DNA of 64,000 nt, taken from positions 1 to 64,000 of the forward strand of contig JADGCJ010000008.1 in assembly GCA_015229045.1 (NCBI GenBank). The letters are read 5' to 3'. The position numbers and the translations under genes are program-made. The stretch comes from Magnetococcales bacterium. GTDB taxonomy: Bacteria; Pseudomonadota; Magnetococcia; Magnetococcales; DC0425bin3. Each line of letters starts with the position of its first letter. Position 1 is the stretch's first letter. Positions 40,034 to 50,821 of this stretch are shown in pieces. The notes beneath the pieces were generated by a model that searched no databases, was not told the origin of the DNA, and saw only the letters and a program-made list of their open reading frames with translations.

Positions 40034-40704
40034 GGTTGCCGCCTGTCCGGACGGAAGGCCTGCAACACGAGCAAAACGAGAAAAGAAAAGAGCACCATGC
40101 CTCCGGCAAGCCAGTGGGCCTGGGTGTACTCCAGCGCCTCTACATGGGCATAGATTTGCACCGAGAGAACCCGAGTCTTGTCAGGGATGTTGCCCCCCAT
40201 CATCAATACCACGCCAAACTCGCCTATCGTGTGGGCAAAGCCGAGGATGGTCGCCGTGAGAAAACCAGGCCGTGCCAGGGGAAGAGCCACGGTGAGAAAG
40301 GCATCCAAAGGGGATGCGCGCAGAGTGGCGGCGACCTCCAGGGGGCGATCGCCCATGGCTTCAAAGGCGTTTTGAATCGGTTGCACGACGAAGGGGAGAG
40401 AATAGAGAAACGACGCCACCACCAGTCCCGGAAAGGTAAAGGGCAGCAGCCCCCACCCCAACGCCTGTGTCAAACGCCCCACCGGGCCATCCGGTCCCAT
40501 GACCATCAACAGGTAAAAACCCAGCACAGTGGGTGGCAGCACCAGGGGCATGGCGACCACCGCTCCTACGACTCCCCTCCAGCGGGAGCGGGTGCGCGCC
40601 AGCCACCACGCCAACGGTGTACCAAGCAGAAGCAATAGCAGCGTGGTGACCGTGGCCAGCTCCAGGGTCAGCCGGATGGCAGCGAGATCACCGGAATCAG
40701 GCAT
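40030..40704 (-). CDS. modB: Molybdate ABC transporter permease ModB
   Basis: 224 residues with five predicted membrane segments, beginning [28 protein letters not shown]. The ABC-coupling (EAA) loop is [22 protein letters not shown] near residue 115, followed by [14 protein letters not shown] typical of ModB. It lies between modA and modC in one operon. Confidence 0.95.
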   Translation of the reverse strand: MPDSGDLAAIRLTLELATVTTLLLLLLGTPLAWWLARTRSRWRGVVGAVVAMPLVLPPTVLGFYLLMVMGPDGPVGRLTQALGWGLLPFTFPGLVVASFLYSLPFVVQPIQNAFEAMGDRPLEVAATLRASPLDAFLTVALPLARPGFLTATILGFAHTIGEFGVVLMMGGNIPDKTRVLSVQIYAHVEALEYTQAHWLAGGMVLFSFLVLLVLQAFRPDRRQP

Positions 40705-40711
40705 AAACGAG

Positions 40712-41561
<850 letters not shown>

Positions 41562-41593
41562 CGAAGCTGTCAGCAGGCAATCGCTTTTCCTGT

Positions 41594-41806
41594 TCATCCC
41601 GGGGGAGGGGCACTCTCTTTTGGGGAGGGTGGCGAGGGGTGATTTTGTTCAATATCCTCATCGTCGCGCAAAATTTTAAGGGCCGCTTCATCGAAACGTT
41701 TTTTATGGGCGGGCCAGTAGGCCCAAAGAACGACACCGACGAAAGCCAGGAAAAACCACAGCAAGGCAAAGATTTTTGAATAGGCGAACAGGTCGGCAAA
41801 GTTCAT
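41594..41806 (-). CDS. ccoQ: cbb3 oxidase small subunit CcoQ/FixQ
   Basis: 70 residues with one membrane helix (IFALLWFFLAFVGVVLWAYW) followed by the CcoQ-type HKKRFDEAALKILRDDED and a Pro/Ser-rich tail. It normally sits between ccoO and ccoP; here it ends the divergent ccoG-fixH operon and overlaps the fixH stop by 4 bp. It probably stabilises the oxidase. Confidence 0.82.
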   Translation of the reverse strand: MNFADLFAYSKIFALLWFFLAFVGVVLWAYWPAHKKRFDEAALKILRDDEDIEQNHPSPPSPKESAPPPG

Positions 41807-42327
41807 GGGGCACCTATGGTGAGACGTTGGGCGTAGCGGAATGTGGCCTGATCAACCACAGCGCGGATCTTGACCTCCCAAACCCCAGGCAGGCTGAACG
41901 ACACCGAGGTTTTGTATTGGCCGGGAGAGGTTTCGAGCATGTCAAGGTTCTGGTCATGCCCGGCGGCCACGGGACGAAACAGCTCCAAAGTGACCCGGGC
42001 ACCACGCAGAGGGGTTCCGTCGTCCCGGACCAGGGTAAAGAGCATCGGTCCGGGAACTCCGGCCCTGAGTGTGTCGGATTGCAATGTGCCGCGCCAGCCC
42101 AATTTGTCCTGGGTGTGCTGATCTGTCAGCACCTGATTGAAGGCCAGGCCTTTTTCGTAGGAGTTTTGGGTCACCAGTCCGGTCCAGGAGCTGGTGGCAA
42201 AATAGACCAGGGCGATATTGGCGACAATCACAACGCATGCAAACAAAACAAGCGACAGAGACCAACCCTCCCAGCGGCGCAACAAAGGTTTGGTGGCAGG
42301 CAGGGCTTGTTCGGGCATGGGAGTCAC
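41803..42327 (-). CDS. fixH: FixH-family cbb3 assembly protein
   Basis: 174 residues. One N-terminal membrane segment (WSLSLVLFACVVIVANIALVYF, residues 20-42) precedes a periplasmic domain with YEKGLAFNQVL and SVSFSLPGVWEVKIRAV, typical of FixH/CcoH. It helps assemble the oxidase with CcoGIS. The start overlaps the ccoG stop by 4 bp. Confidence 0.9.
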   Translation of the reverse strand: MTPMPEQALPATKPLLRRWEGWSLSLVLFACVVIVANIALVYFATSSWTGLVTQNSYEKGLAFNQVLTDQHTQDKLGWRGTLQSDTLRAGVPGPMLFTLVRDDGTPLRGARVTLELFRPVAAGHDQNLDMLETSPGQYKTSVSFSLPGVWEVKIRAVVDQATFRYAQRLTIGAP

Positions 42328-43781
42328 TCCGGACGCATGAAAAGAGTCGAGTGGCGATCGCTGTCACCACTCCCGTCTGTGGCGGTCAGGGAAAATTCGA
42401 CCTGGATGCGACCAGGTTGCAACTGACCACGCGGTTGAACAAGATAAACCAAAAACGGCTCCGCTGCACCAGCCGGTACGACCAAAAGGGGATCCCCGTG
42501 GGCATTGCGCGCAGAACTGGTGGCGACAGACAGGTGTGCTCCAGGCAGACCCGTCACAGCGAGGGCATACTGACGTTGCCGGTTGGTGATGTTGAGGACG
42601 CGAATGGTGAAGTTGTTCTGGATGCTGCCATCGGACAGGGTGATGAACACGGGGGAACGTTGACGAATGATGGTGATCTGAGAAGGATTGCGATGAGTCA
42701 AGTGCCAGCCGATGCCAAACACCATGGCCAACAACAGGGTGCCATAGACGAAGATGCGGAAGCGCAGAACGCGGCTTCTCAGGCCTTGCAGAGATTTCAA
42801 GGAGGTGTAACGAATCAGCCCATGAGGCTTGTGCAGGCGGTCCATCACCTCGTCACAGGCATCGATGCAGGCGGCGCAGGTGATGCACTGGTACTGTTGT
42901 CCGGCACGAATGTCAATCCCGGTTGGACAGACCCGCACACAGGCACGACAATCGATGCAATCCCCCGGATGGGTCTGTTGGCGTCGTTGCCGACGATTGG
43001 CCATGCGTGGTTCGCCGCGATTGTCGTCATAGGCGACGATCAAGGTCTCCTGGTCAAACATCACTCCCTGGAAGCGGGCATAAGGACACATGTAGATGCA
43101 GACCTGTTCCCGGGCGAAGCCGGCAAACAGGTAGGTTGTGCCAGTCAGCAGGGCCAGGACATACCAGGCTGGTGTGGGAGCGGTACCCGATATGAACTGC
43201 CCCAACAGGGTGGGCGCATCGGCAAAATAGAAGACAAAAGCGCCGCCCGTACTCAGACTGATGAGCAGCCACAGGGTGTGCTTGGTCAACTTCAGAGCGA
43301 CCTTGGTCATGCCCCAGGGGGCCAGATCAAGGCGCCGTCGCCGGGCCGGTGGGCCCTCGATCCATTTCTCAACGTAAAGAAACAGGTCGGTCCAGACGGT
43401 CTGAAAGCACATGTATCCACAAAAAACCCGACCGGCCATGGCTGTCATGAAAAACAGACCCATGGCCATCATGATCAATAAAAAAGCCAATACAAAGATG
43501 TCCTGGGGCCAGATGACCAGGTCAAAGATGTAAAATTTGCGATTGGGCAGATCGAAAAGGACCGCCTGGTTGGGCAGAGAATCACCCCGATCCCAGCGCA
43601 GGCCAGGCACGGCGTAGTAGACCCCCAGCAGAATCCACAGGACGCTCCACTTCAGACTGCGGAAAAAACCCTTTTGATACGCGGGGTAGATCTTTTTCCA
43701 ATTGGCGTAGAGTTCTGTGGATTCGGCGGGCACATCCTGCGATTTTTCCCCGGTATTGGACTTCATGGATTCAGCGAGCAT
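42324..43781 (-). CDS. ccoG: Cytochrome oxidase accessory protein CcoG (FixG)
   Basis: 485 residues, membrane ferredoxin involved in copper delivery for cbb3 oxidase. Several membrane segments lie in the first 340 residues, with FCGYMCFQTVWTDLF near residue 140 and ICMYMCPYARFQGVM-like cysteines near residue 230. Two ferredoxin motifs follow, CIDCRACVRVCPTGID and CITCAACIDACDEVM (residues 275-310). The C-terminal part is a periplasmic Ig-like domain. Confidence 0.95.
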   Translation of the reverse strand: MLAESMKSNTGEKSQDVPAESTELYANWKKIYPAYQKGFFRSLKWSVLWILLGVYYAVPGLRWDRGDSLPNQAVLFDLPNRKFYIFDLVIWPQDIFVLAFLLIMMAMGLFFMTAMAGRVFCGYMCFQTVWTDLFLYVEKWIEGPPARRRRLDLAPWGMTKVALKLTKHTLWLLISLSTGGAFVFYFADAPTLLGQFISGTAPTPAWYVLALLTGTTYLFAGFAREQVCIYMCPYARFQGVMFDQETLIVAYDDNRGEPRMANRRQRRQQTHPGDCIDCRACVRVCPTGIDIRAGQQYQCITCAACIDACDEVMDRLHKPHGLIRYTSLKSLQGLRSRVLRFRIFVYGTLLLAMVFGIGWHLTHRNPSQITIIRQRSPVFITLSDGSIQNNFTIRVLNITNRQRQYALAVTGLPGAHLSVATSSARNAHGDPLLVVPAGAAEPFLVYLVQPRGQLQPGRIQVEFSLTATDGSGDSDRHSTLFMRPE

Positions 43782-44108
43782 ACCTTGCAGTCTCTCCCTC
43801 GTTGTTGGATCATTCGATGCGCCGCGCGGTCTGGTTCCCGTGGCAGGACCGGAGAATTGTTCCCTCTGTGGAGCGCAAGGGCCACGAAAAAAAATTGTAG
43901 TGAAGGATTTTAAAAAATGATATACGAAAATATAAATTGGTGCCGGGTGGTGTCTTTTTTTATGAAAAAATGAGAGAGTGGGCGTTTGGCAAAAATGGTC
44001 GCGGGGTTTGGCTTGACTGGGGTGGAGACAGGAGGAACGTGAATCGTTTGCAGTGGTGAAAAAGTCGGGGGAGGGTGGAACATGAGGTAACCAACAAAGG
44101 AGGGCGAC
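43782..44108. promoter_or_regulatory. Divergent ccoG / ccoN intergenic region
   Basis: 327 bp that must hold promoters for both cbb3 operons. It contains a marked AT-rich stretch at about 43905-43940. I searched for an FNR/FixK-type box (TTGAT-N4-ATCAA) and saw no good match. AAGGAGGG at 44097-44104 is the ribosome site of ccoN. Confidence 0.5.
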
Positions 44109-45521
44109 GTGTCACAAACGACGAATCCAGCGGCGCGGTACGACTACCAGGTTGTGCAGTGGTTCGCGGTGGCTGCGGTCATCTATGGAATTGTAGGATT
44201 TTTGGTAGGGGATCTTCTGGCTTGGCAGTTGGCCTTCCCCGAGTTGAATTTCGGGATACCTTATCTCTCTTTTGGGCGGCTGCGCCCTTTGCACACGTCG
44301 GCCGTGATTTTTGCATTCGGCGGATCGGTCATGTTCGCCACCAGTTACTATGTTGTGCAACGTACCTGTCGGGTACGGCTTTTTTCCAATTTTCTCTCCT
44401 GGTTCACCTTCTGGGGGTGGAACGCCGTGGTGGTGGGTGCCGTGGTGACCTATCCTCTGGGTATAACGCAGGCCAAGGAGTACGCCGAACCGATCTGGCC
44501 CATCGATTTGTTGATCACTGTGGTATGGGTTGCCTACCTGATCAATTTTGTCGGCACCCTGGCACGACGCAAGGAGTCGCACATTTATGTGGCCAACTGG
44601 TTCTATCTCTCCTTCATCCTGACCGTGGCTGTTCTGCACATCACCAACAACCTTGAGGTGCCGGTCAACCTGACCGATTCCTACCCGGTATGGGCCGGGG
44701 TGCAGGGGGCTTTGATCCAGTGGTGGTATGGGCACAATGCGGTGGGATTTTTTCTTACGGCCGGCTTTCTCGGGCTGATGTATTACTTCGTTCCCAAACA
44801 GGTGGAGAGGCCGGTCTACTCTTACCGTCTGTCCATCGTCCATTTCTGGGCGCTGTCATTTTTGTACATCTGGGCCGGGCCGCATCATTTGCACTATACG
44901 GCTCTGCCGGACTGGGCCTCGACGCTGGGGGCGACTTTTTCCATCATGCTGATTCTTCCCTCCTGGGGCGGCATGATCAATGGCATCATGACCATGTCCG
45001 GGGCGTGGGGCAAGCTGCGCACCGATCCTATCCTGCGTTTCATGCTGATCTCTCTCTCCTTTTACGGCATGTCCACCTTCGAGGGGCCGATGATGTCCAT
45101 CAAGGATGTCAATGCTCTCTCCCACTATACCGATTGGGGCATAGGACATGTCCATTCGGGTGCCCTGGGTTGGGTGGCCATGATCTCTTTTGCGGCACTC
45201 TACCACATGGTGCCACGCCTGGCAGGCACGACCATCCACTCGGTCAGGTTGATCAATTTCCATTTTTGGCTCTCCACGATTGGCGTGGTGTTTTACATCA
45301 TCTCGATGTGGATATCCGGCATCATGCAGGGACTCATGTGGCGGGCCTATGACTCCTATGGAAATCTGACCTACTCCTTTGTCGAATCGGTCGCCGCGAT
45401 GCATCCCTACTACATCATGCGCGCTGTTGGCGGAGCGATCTTTCTGTTGGGAGGATTGGTCATGGCCTACAACCTGTTCATGACCCTGCGTCAGCCGAGC
45501 CACTCTGCTCAGGCAGCATGA
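44109..45521 (+). CDS. ccoN: cbb3 oxidase catalytic subunit I CcoN
   Basis: 470 residues with about twelve membrane helices. The GTG start is supported by AAGGAGGG. Haem/copper ligand regions are visible: [14 protein letters not shown] near residue 58, [16 protein letters not shown] near residue 203, [14 protein letters not shown] near residue 258 and [13 protein letters not shown] near residue 345. This is the oxygen-reducing subunit of a high-affinity oxidase, so the cell respires at low oxygen. ccoO follows 39 bp later. Confidence 0.97.
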   Translation: MSQTTNPAARYDYQVVQWFAVAAVIYGIVGFLVGDLLAWQLAFPELNFGIPYLSFGRLRPLHTSAVIFAFGGSVMFATSYYVVQRTCRVRLFSNFLSWFTFWGWNAVVVGAVVTYPLGITQAKEYAEPIWPIDLLITVVWVAYLINFVGTLARRKESHIYVANWFYLSFILTVAVLHITNNLEVPVNLTDSYPVWAGVQGALIQWWYGHNAVGFFLTAGFLGLMYYFVPKQVERPVYSYRLSIVHFWALSFLYIWAGPHHLHYTALPDWASTLGATFSIMLILPSWGGMINGIMTMSGAWGKLRTDPILRFMLISLSFYGMSTFEGPMMSIKDVNALSHYTDWGIGHVHSGALGWVAMISFAALYHMVPRLAGTTIHSVRLINFHFWLSTIGVVFYIISMWISGIMQGLMWRAYDSYGNLTYSFVESVAAMHPYYIMRAVGGAIFLLGGLVMAYNLFMTLRQPSHSAQAA

Positions 45522-45560
45522 TCAAGACCCCTGTCGGATATGCCATGCGGGAGAGATTAC

Positions 45561-46295
45561 GTGAAACACGACATCATTGAAAAAAACATCCCCCTGATGG
45601 GGATATTGATTCTGTTGGTGATATCGATTGGTGGCCTGGTGGAGATCGTTCCTTTGTTCTTCATCGACAGCACCATCGAGACCGTACAGGGCATGCGGCC
45701 CTATACCCCGTTGGAGCTGAAGGGACGGGACATTTACATGCGGGAACAGTGCTACAACTGCCACTCGCAAATGATTCGTCCCTTCCGGGATGAGGTCGAG
45801 CGTTATGGCCACTACAGCCTGGCGGCAGAGAGCCAGTATGACCACCCCTTCCAGTGGGGATCCAAACGTACCGGACCGGACCTGGCCCGTGTCGGGGGTC
45901 GATACTCCAGATTGTGGCACCAGGAACACATGCGGAAACCGCAGAACCTGGTACCGGAATCGGTGATGCCGCCCTATCCATGGCTGGAGCGCGACAAACT
46001 CAACTATCAAGATATCCGTGATCGTATGAAGGTCATGCGCAAGGTGGGGGTTCCCTACACCGATGCCATGATCGAGCATGCCGTGGCGGACCTGGAGAGT
46101 CAGGCTTTTGGGCAGACGTCGGATGTGTCGGGTCTGCAGTCGCGCTATGGCAAGAAAATGTCCCTGGACAACTTCAATGGCAGTGTCAAGGAGGGCCAGA
46201 GCAAGACCATCACCGAGCTGGACGCCCTGGTGGCCTATCTGCAAATGCTGGGAACACTGGTGGATTTTTCCTCCTACCAGTCGCGTGCGCGCTGA
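45561..46295 (+). CDS. ccoO: cbb3 oxidase subunit II CcoO (mono-haem cytochrome c)
   Basis: 244 residues from the GTG at 45561 (preceded by GGGAGAG); an ATG at 45540 in frame is possible. One N-terminal membrane anchor ([19 protein letters not shown]) precedes the CxxCH haem site CYNCHS near residue 64, and the axial methionine is likely in VMPPYPW. It passes electrons to CcoN. Confidence 0.96.
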   Translation: MKHDIIEKNIPLMGILILLVISIGGLVEIVPLFFIDSTIETVQGMRPYTPLELKGRDIYMREQCYNCHSQMIRPFRDEVERYGHYSLAAESQYDHPFQWGSKRTGPDLARVGGRYSRLWHQEHMRKPQNLVPESVMPPYPWLERDKLNYQDIRDRMKVMRKVGVPYTDAMIEHAVADLESQAFGQTSDVSGLQSRYGKKMSLDNFNGSVKEGQSKTITELDALVAYLQMLGTLVDFSSYQSRAR

Positions 46296-46340
46296 AGCTC
46301 AGTGACTCTGTCTGCTCATACCAAATGGAGGAGATCATCC

Positions 46341-47255
46341 ATGGCCGATGACAAGAAAGTTGAAACCACAGGACACCAGTGGGATGACGAAGAGGGCTAT
46401 CCCCTGCAAGAGTACAACAATCCCCTTCCCAGATGGTGGTTGTACACTTTTTATGCAACCATCGTGTATGCCATTGTCTATTGGGTGCTGTTTCCGGCGT
46501 GGCCCACCATGGGGAAAGAGGGGTTTACCCATGGGGTTTTGGGGTGGTCCACGGTCAAACAGCTTGACGCGGAAATGAACCAGGCCAAAGAGGCCAGAAA
46601 GCCCTTTGATGCCCGATTGGCGGCCCTTCCCCTGGAAGAGATTGCCAGGAACAACGACCTGTTGCAGTACGCCCTGTCGGGTGGCAAGGCGGTTTTCGCC
46701 AGCAACTGTGTGCCCTGTCACGGCAGCGGTGGCATAGGAACCAAAGGCTTTCCGAGCCTGGTGGATGACGACTGGCTTTTTGGTGGCACCCTGGCCGACA
46801 TTCATGAGTCGGTCAATCGCGGTCGTTCCGGCGTGATGCCGGCCCATCTGAGCGCTGCGGGCGGTGTTCTCAACGAGGAACAGGTCAACGCCCTGGCAGA
46901 GTATGTTCTCAAAATATCCAATCAGACCCACGATGCTGACCTGGCCAGGAAGGGGGATGTCCTGTTCCATGGGGATGCCGCCTGTTTCTCCTGCCATGGC
47001 GACAACGGCAAGGGGTCGCTCCTGGATACGGTTGCCGGACAAAAACTGGACAAATCCGTTGGCGCACCGAACCTGGCCGATGCCATCTGGATTTTTGGTG
47101 GCGACCGGCAAACCCTGCGCACCTCGATCGGTGCCGGCAGAAATGGACAAATGCCTGCCTGGGGAGAAGGCTACACCGGATTGGGCAGAAAGCTCGACCC
47201 GCTGGATGTGAAAAAGGTCACGCTGTTTGTCCACAGTCTGGGGGGTGGGCGCTGA
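46341..47255 (+). CDS. ccoP: cbb3 oxidase subunit III CcoP (di-haem cytochrome c)
   Basis: 304 residues from the ATG at 46341, after GGAGGAGA. The N-terminal stretch GHQWDDEEGYPLQEYNNPLP and the membrane segment with WWLYTFYATIVYAIVY are typical. Two CxxCH sites follow, CVPCHGSGG near residue 130 and CFSCHGDNG near residue 215, each with a downstream methionine. Receives electrons from soluble cytochrome c. Confidence 0.97.
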   Translation: MADDKKVETTGHQWDDEEGYPLQEYNNPLPRWWLYTFYATIVYAIVYWVLFPAWPTMGKEGFTHGVLGWSTVKQLDAEMNQAKEARKPFDARLAALPLEEIARNNDLLQYALSGGKAVFASNCVPCHGSGGIGTKGFPSLVDDDWLFGGTLADIHESVNRGRSGVMPAHLSAAGGVLNEEQVNALAEYVLKISNQTHDADLARKGDVLFHGDAACFSCHGDNGKGSLLDTVAGQKLDKSVGAPNLADAIWIFGGDRQTLRTSIGAGRNGQMPAWGEGYTGLGRKLDPLDVKKVTLFVHSLGGGR

Positions 47256-47295
47256 GCCTGGGTTGATCACCTGTCGGGTTGGACCACGTTCATCC

Positions 47296-47324
47296 AAGCC
47301 GCCCCTCGGGGCGGTTTGTTTTTT
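47296..47324 (+). terminator. Intrinsic terminator of ccoNOP
   Basis: A GC-rich stem CCGCCCC / GGGGCGG (47299-47305 with 47308-47314) with AA/TT closing pairs, followed by TTTGTTTTTT. It lies 40 bp after the ccoP stop and before the convergent ccoS. Confidence 0.85.
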
Positions 47325-47338
47325 GGGTTTTGCGGCAG

Positions 47339-47548
47339 TCACCGGGGTGTGTCGGCGGGGTCGTTGGACGTTGCCTCGTTGCGGGGTGGTGGGGTGGGCA
47401 CCATCTCCTGATCGTCGTCGTAGAGGATACGCCGCGAGGCCCCCTCCATGTCGTCAAACTGGTCATTCCTCAAGGCCCAGATCATCATGATCAGGCCAAC
47501 CACGCCCAACAGCAGGGCCAGGGGCAAGAGCAAAAACAGGATGTCCAT
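47339..47548 (-). CDS. ccoS: cbb3 oxidase maturation protein CcoS
   Basis: 69 residues from the ATG at 47548. A single helix MDILFLLLPLALLLGVVGLIMM is followed by WALRNDQFDDMEGASRRILYDDD, the CcoS signature. It is 21 bp behind ccoI in the same transcript. Needed to insert haem and copper in the oxidase. Confidence 0.93.
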   Translation of the reverse strand: MDILFLLLPLALLLGVVGLIMMIWALRNDQFDDMEGASRRILYDDDQEMVPTPPPRNEATSNDPADTPR

Positions 47549-47569
47549 GGTCGGAAAGATCCATCTCAT

Positions 47570-50005
47570 TCAGGGGGTAATGCGTCGCAGGCGCAGGGCA
47601 TTGATCACCACCGCCAGACTGGAGAGGGGCATGGCGATCGCCGCCACCACCGGCACCACATGGCCGGTCACAGCCAACGGGATGGCCAAGGCGTTGTAGA
47701 GAATCGACAGCGCAAAGTTTTGCCGAATGATGCGAAAGGTGCGTCGTGCCAGTTGGATCAACACGGTCAACGAAGAGAGACGCGGGTTGAGAAGGACCAC
47801 ACCAGAGGCCGACACCGACAAATCTGCCGCCTGCTCGACCGTGATGCCCACGCTGGCTCGCGCCATGGCCGGGGCATCGTTGAGGCCGTCTCCCACCATG
47901 ACGACGCACTGCCCGGCAGCGATCTGCTGTTGGACGACGCGCTCTTTATCCTCCGGGAGCCTGTTGCCCATGGCCCGGTCGACGCCGACCTCCTCACCGA
48001 CCCTCTGCACCACTGGATCCCGATCACCCGACAACAACCACACCGTCAGACCCATGTGGCGCAACTGTTCGACTGTTGCCCGGGCGTCGGGTTTCAGGGT
48101 ATCGGTCAGGGCGATCCATCCCAGCATCTCTTGATCGAGAGAGCACCCGGCCCAGGTGATATGGGAGTCCTGATTGGGTTCGGGCTGTTCCTTTCCCAGT
48201 GCCCGGCTCAAAAAAGCGCGACTGCCTGTACGCAGCACCCCTTCCCGACAGGTCACTTCGACTCCCAGACCGGGATGATTGCGCAGGGTGACAGGACTCT
48301 CTTGCGACAAGGAGATGTTCTCGGCGTGTGCCCGGTTGACGATGGCGCGGGCAATGGGGTGTTCGGAGCCTTGTTCGGCCAGGGCAGCCAGGGTCAAAAG
48401 CCGCTCGGCGGAGACGCCAGGCTGCGGGTGAAGGGCCGTAACCTGGGGCTGCCCCAGAGTCAGAGTGCCCGTTTTGTCCAGGATGACCAGATCCGCCTTG
48501 GCCAGCAGCTCCAGGGCACCGCCCTGTTTGATCAGGATGCCCAGTTGGGCTGCCGCGCCGGACGCCACGGCAAAGGCGACGGGCGTTGCCAGACCCAGGG
48601 CGCAGGGACAGGTGATGATGAGCAGGGCGACGACATATTGCCACGCCTGTTCGGCATCCCGGGGCCACCAGTAGAGCAGGGTGGCTGCGGCCAGCACCAG
48701 GATGCCTGCGACAAAACGTCGTGCCACCTGATCGGCCAGGGTTTGCAGGGGCGGGCGCTCATTCTGGGCGGCTTCGACCAGTCGGGCCATGCGGGCCAGG
48801 GTGGTGTTGCCACCGACCCCGGTGGCACGTATCGTGACGGTGCCGTCAATGTTGGTGGCACCGGCCAGCACCGGATCGTCGGGACCACGGCTGATGGGCA
48901 GGCTCTCGCCGGTCAGCGGGGAGTCATCGGTCGCGGTGGTTCCGGTCAGGATGATGCCATCGACCGGAAAACGTTCTCCCGGACGTATCAAAAGCTGGTC
49001 ACCGGCCACAACGGAGGTCACCGGCACAACAACCGGGCCCTCTTCCCCCAGGAGGGTGGTCTGGACAGGTTCGAGTTGCAGGAGTCTTTCCGTGACCTGG
49101 CTGCTTTTTCGCCGGGCGGAAAACTCCAGATAGCGACCGATCAATAAAAAAAACAGGAATGTGCATACCGAGTCAAAGTAGATCTCTCCCCGTCCGAGCA
49201 GAAGAACCGAGACACTGTAGCCATAGGTGATCAGGCACCCCAGCGTGATGGGCAGATCCATCGTCAGATGGCCCAGCCGCAGGCCACTCCAGGCGCCACG
49301 AAAAAAGGGCCAACCGCTGTAGAGCATGACCGGCGTCGCCACCAGCCAGGAGACAAGGTGCAAAAACTGTTTGTGTTGGCTGGCCATGCCCTGGAAATAG
49401 CCGGCATACAGGGCCACGGCCATGATCATGATGTTGCCGGCACCAAAACCGGCCACCCCAAGCCTCAATAATATGTCCCGACTCTGCTGCCGAAAACGGG
49501 AAGGCAGACGGGTGGAGTCAAAAGGATCAGCCCGGTAACCGATACGCCGGATGGCGACGATGATGTCGGCCATGCTGGTCTCTTCCGGCCGCCAGCGCAC
49601 CAGGGCGCGATGGGTCGAAAAATTGACCCGGGCGTAGACGACGCCCGGCAGACGCTGCAACACCTGTTCGTTCAGCCAGACACAGGCAGCGCAGTGAATG
49701 CCCCCGAGGAGAAGATCGGTTTCGGCCAGACCATCCGGCGTGGGACGCACATGATGTGCCTGGAACACCGTGCTGCTCAGAAGGTTCCATTCCCGGCTGG
49801 TCAACTCTTCGGGACGTCCGGCGTTCATGGTGTCGCGCTGACGATAAAAAGCCGCCAGGCCAGCCGCATGGATCAACTCGAACGCAGCGCGACATCCCAT
49901 GCAGCAAAAAGAGCGGTCTTTTCCTTCCCACTGTATTTGAATCGGGTTTTCAGCATTATTGAGCAAGCCACAGTGATAACAGTGACCCGGATGAACAGAA
50001 TCCAT
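47570..50005 (-). CDS. ccoI: Copper-exporting P-type ATPase CcoI (FixI)
   Basis: 811 residues. The N-terminus has the FixI-type cysteine cluster (CYHCGLLNN, FCCMGCRAAFELI) and an HMA domain with GGIHCAACVWLNEQVLQ near residue 97. The ATPase core follows: metal-site ITCPCALGLATPVAF near residue 468, phosphorylation site VILDKTGTLTLGQ near residue 510, and MVGDGLNDAPAMARA near residue 710. It supplies copper to CcoN and forms an operon with ccoS. Confidence 0.96.
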   Translation of the reverse strand: MDSVHPGHCYHCGLLNNAENPIQIQWEGKDRSFCCMGCRAAFELIHAAGLAAFYRQRDTMNAGRPEELTSREWNLLSSTVFQAHHVRPTPDGLAETDLLLGGIHCAACVWLNEQVLQRLPGVVYARVNFSTHRALVRWRPEETSMADIIVAIRRIGYRADPFDSTRLPSRFRQQSRDILLRLGVAGFGAGNIMIMAVALYAGYFQGMASQHKQFLHLVSWLVATPVMLYSGWPFFRGAWSGLRLGHLTMDLPITLGCLITYGYSVSVLLLGRGEIYFDSVCTFLFFLLIGRYLEFSARRKSSQVTERLLQLEPVQTTLLGEEGPVVVPVTSVVAGDQLLIRPGERFPVDGIILTGTTATDDSPLTGESLPISRGPDDPVLAGATNIDGTVTIRATGVGGNTTLARMARLVEAAQNERPPLQTLADQVARRFVAGILVLAAATLLYWWPRDAEQAWQYVVALLIITCPCALGLATPVAFAVASGAAAQLGILIKQGGALELLAKADLVILDKTGTLTLGQPQVTALHPQPGVSAERLLTLAALAEQGSEHPIARAIVNRAHAENISLSQESPVTLRNHPGLGVEVTCREGVLRTGSRAFLSRALGKEQPEPNQDSHITWAGCSLDQEMLGWIALTDTLKPDARATVEQLRHMGLTVWLLSGDRDPVVQRVGEEVGVDRAMGNRLPEDKERVVQQQIAAGQCVVMVGDGLNDAPAMARASVGITVEQAADLSVSASGVVLLNPRLSSLTVLIQLARRTFRIIRQNFALSILYNALAIPLAVTGHVVPVVAAIAMPLSSLAVVINALRLRRITP

Positions 50006-50212
50006 GCTGCGGGGTTCTCCGTCATGTTCGGTCGTGTACCAATTTTGCTTTCCTTGTCATTTCCTCTTGACTACACTGAGAGTTAGCGGAAATGTGCGTG
50101 GAGGGCAAGTCTCCGCATGACCGGCCTGCCTTCGTGCACATGGAATCGGGAAAGCCGTGTGAGGATCGCCTGATAAAATTTTCTGATCGGACTGAAAGAC
50201 AGGAGTGGGGAG

Positions 50213-50677
50213 ATGAAAACTTTCGAGGAGATCATCCAGTTTGCCATTGCGCACGAAGAGGAAGAGGTCACCTTCTACCAGGATCTGGCGGCCCGTGCCC
50301 CCAACGAAGACCAAAAGAGTGCCCTGTTGGCCCATGTGGAAGAAGAGGCCGAACACAGGAAAATGTTAAAACAGATGCTCACCAGTCAAAGCCTGCCCCG
50401 GGGTGAGTCCCGGCATTATCATGCGCCCAAGGAGATGCACCTGGAACAGCTGTACCAACCCAAGAACGAAGTCGGCAAGCCGCTCACCTACGAAGACTCT
50501 CTGCTGCTTGCGGTCAAAATGGAACAGCAGTCGGAGCATTTGTATCGAGAGATGGCCGAGCATATGGGGTCGTTCAACAAGGGTCTGGCCCAGACGCTGC
50601 TTTTCCTGGCCGAACAGCAGGGAAAACATCGCAGCCGCATGGAGGCCCTCTTCGATGCGACCATAAAGGAGAATTGA
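50213..50677 (+). CDS. Rubrerythrin/ferritin-like diiron protein
   Basis: 154 residues, a four-helix bundle with the metal-ligand pattern IAHEEEEVTFYQDLA, HVEEEAEHRKMLKQML, AVKMEQQSEHLYREMA and AEQQGKHRSRMEAL, spaced as in the rubrerythrin-type ferritin-like family. The C-terminal rubredoxin domain of true rubrerythrins is missing. It is next to the oxidase copper pump and could scavenge peroxide or handle iron; the substrate is not shown. Confidence 0.85.
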   Translation: MKTFEEIIQFAIAHEEEEVTFYQDLAARAPNEDQKSALLAHVEEEAEHRKMLKQMLTSQSLPRGESRHYHAPKEMHLEQLYQPKNEVGKPLTYEDSLLLAVKMEQQSEHLYREMAEHMGSFNKGLAQTLLFLAEQQGKHRSRMEALFDATIKEN

Positions 50678-50682
50678 CCTTA

Positions 50683-50765
50683 CGCTCCAATCTCTCCGGG
50701 CTGGTGTCATGCGGCGAGTTGTCTTCTCTCCGGGCTGGTGTCATGCGGCGAGTTGTCTTGGAGCG
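50683..50765. repeat. Exact 34-bp tandem repeat inside an 8-bp inverted repeat
   Basis: 50691-50724 and 50725-50758 are identical (beginning TCTCTCCGGG). CGCTCCAA (50683-50690) and TTGGAGCG (50758-50765) flank the pair as a perfect inverted repeat. It lies between the diiron protein and the lipoprotein gene. No T tract follows. Confidence 0.75.
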
Positions 50766-50821
50766 AACGTGTTTGCCACGCCCCCCCGGCATGGGGGGTG
50801 TCTCTTGCCATCGAGGCGACC

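Noticed and set aside
43782..44108. FNR/FixK box for the cbb3 operons
   Set aside because: No TTGAT-N4-ATCAA match of acceptable quality was found.
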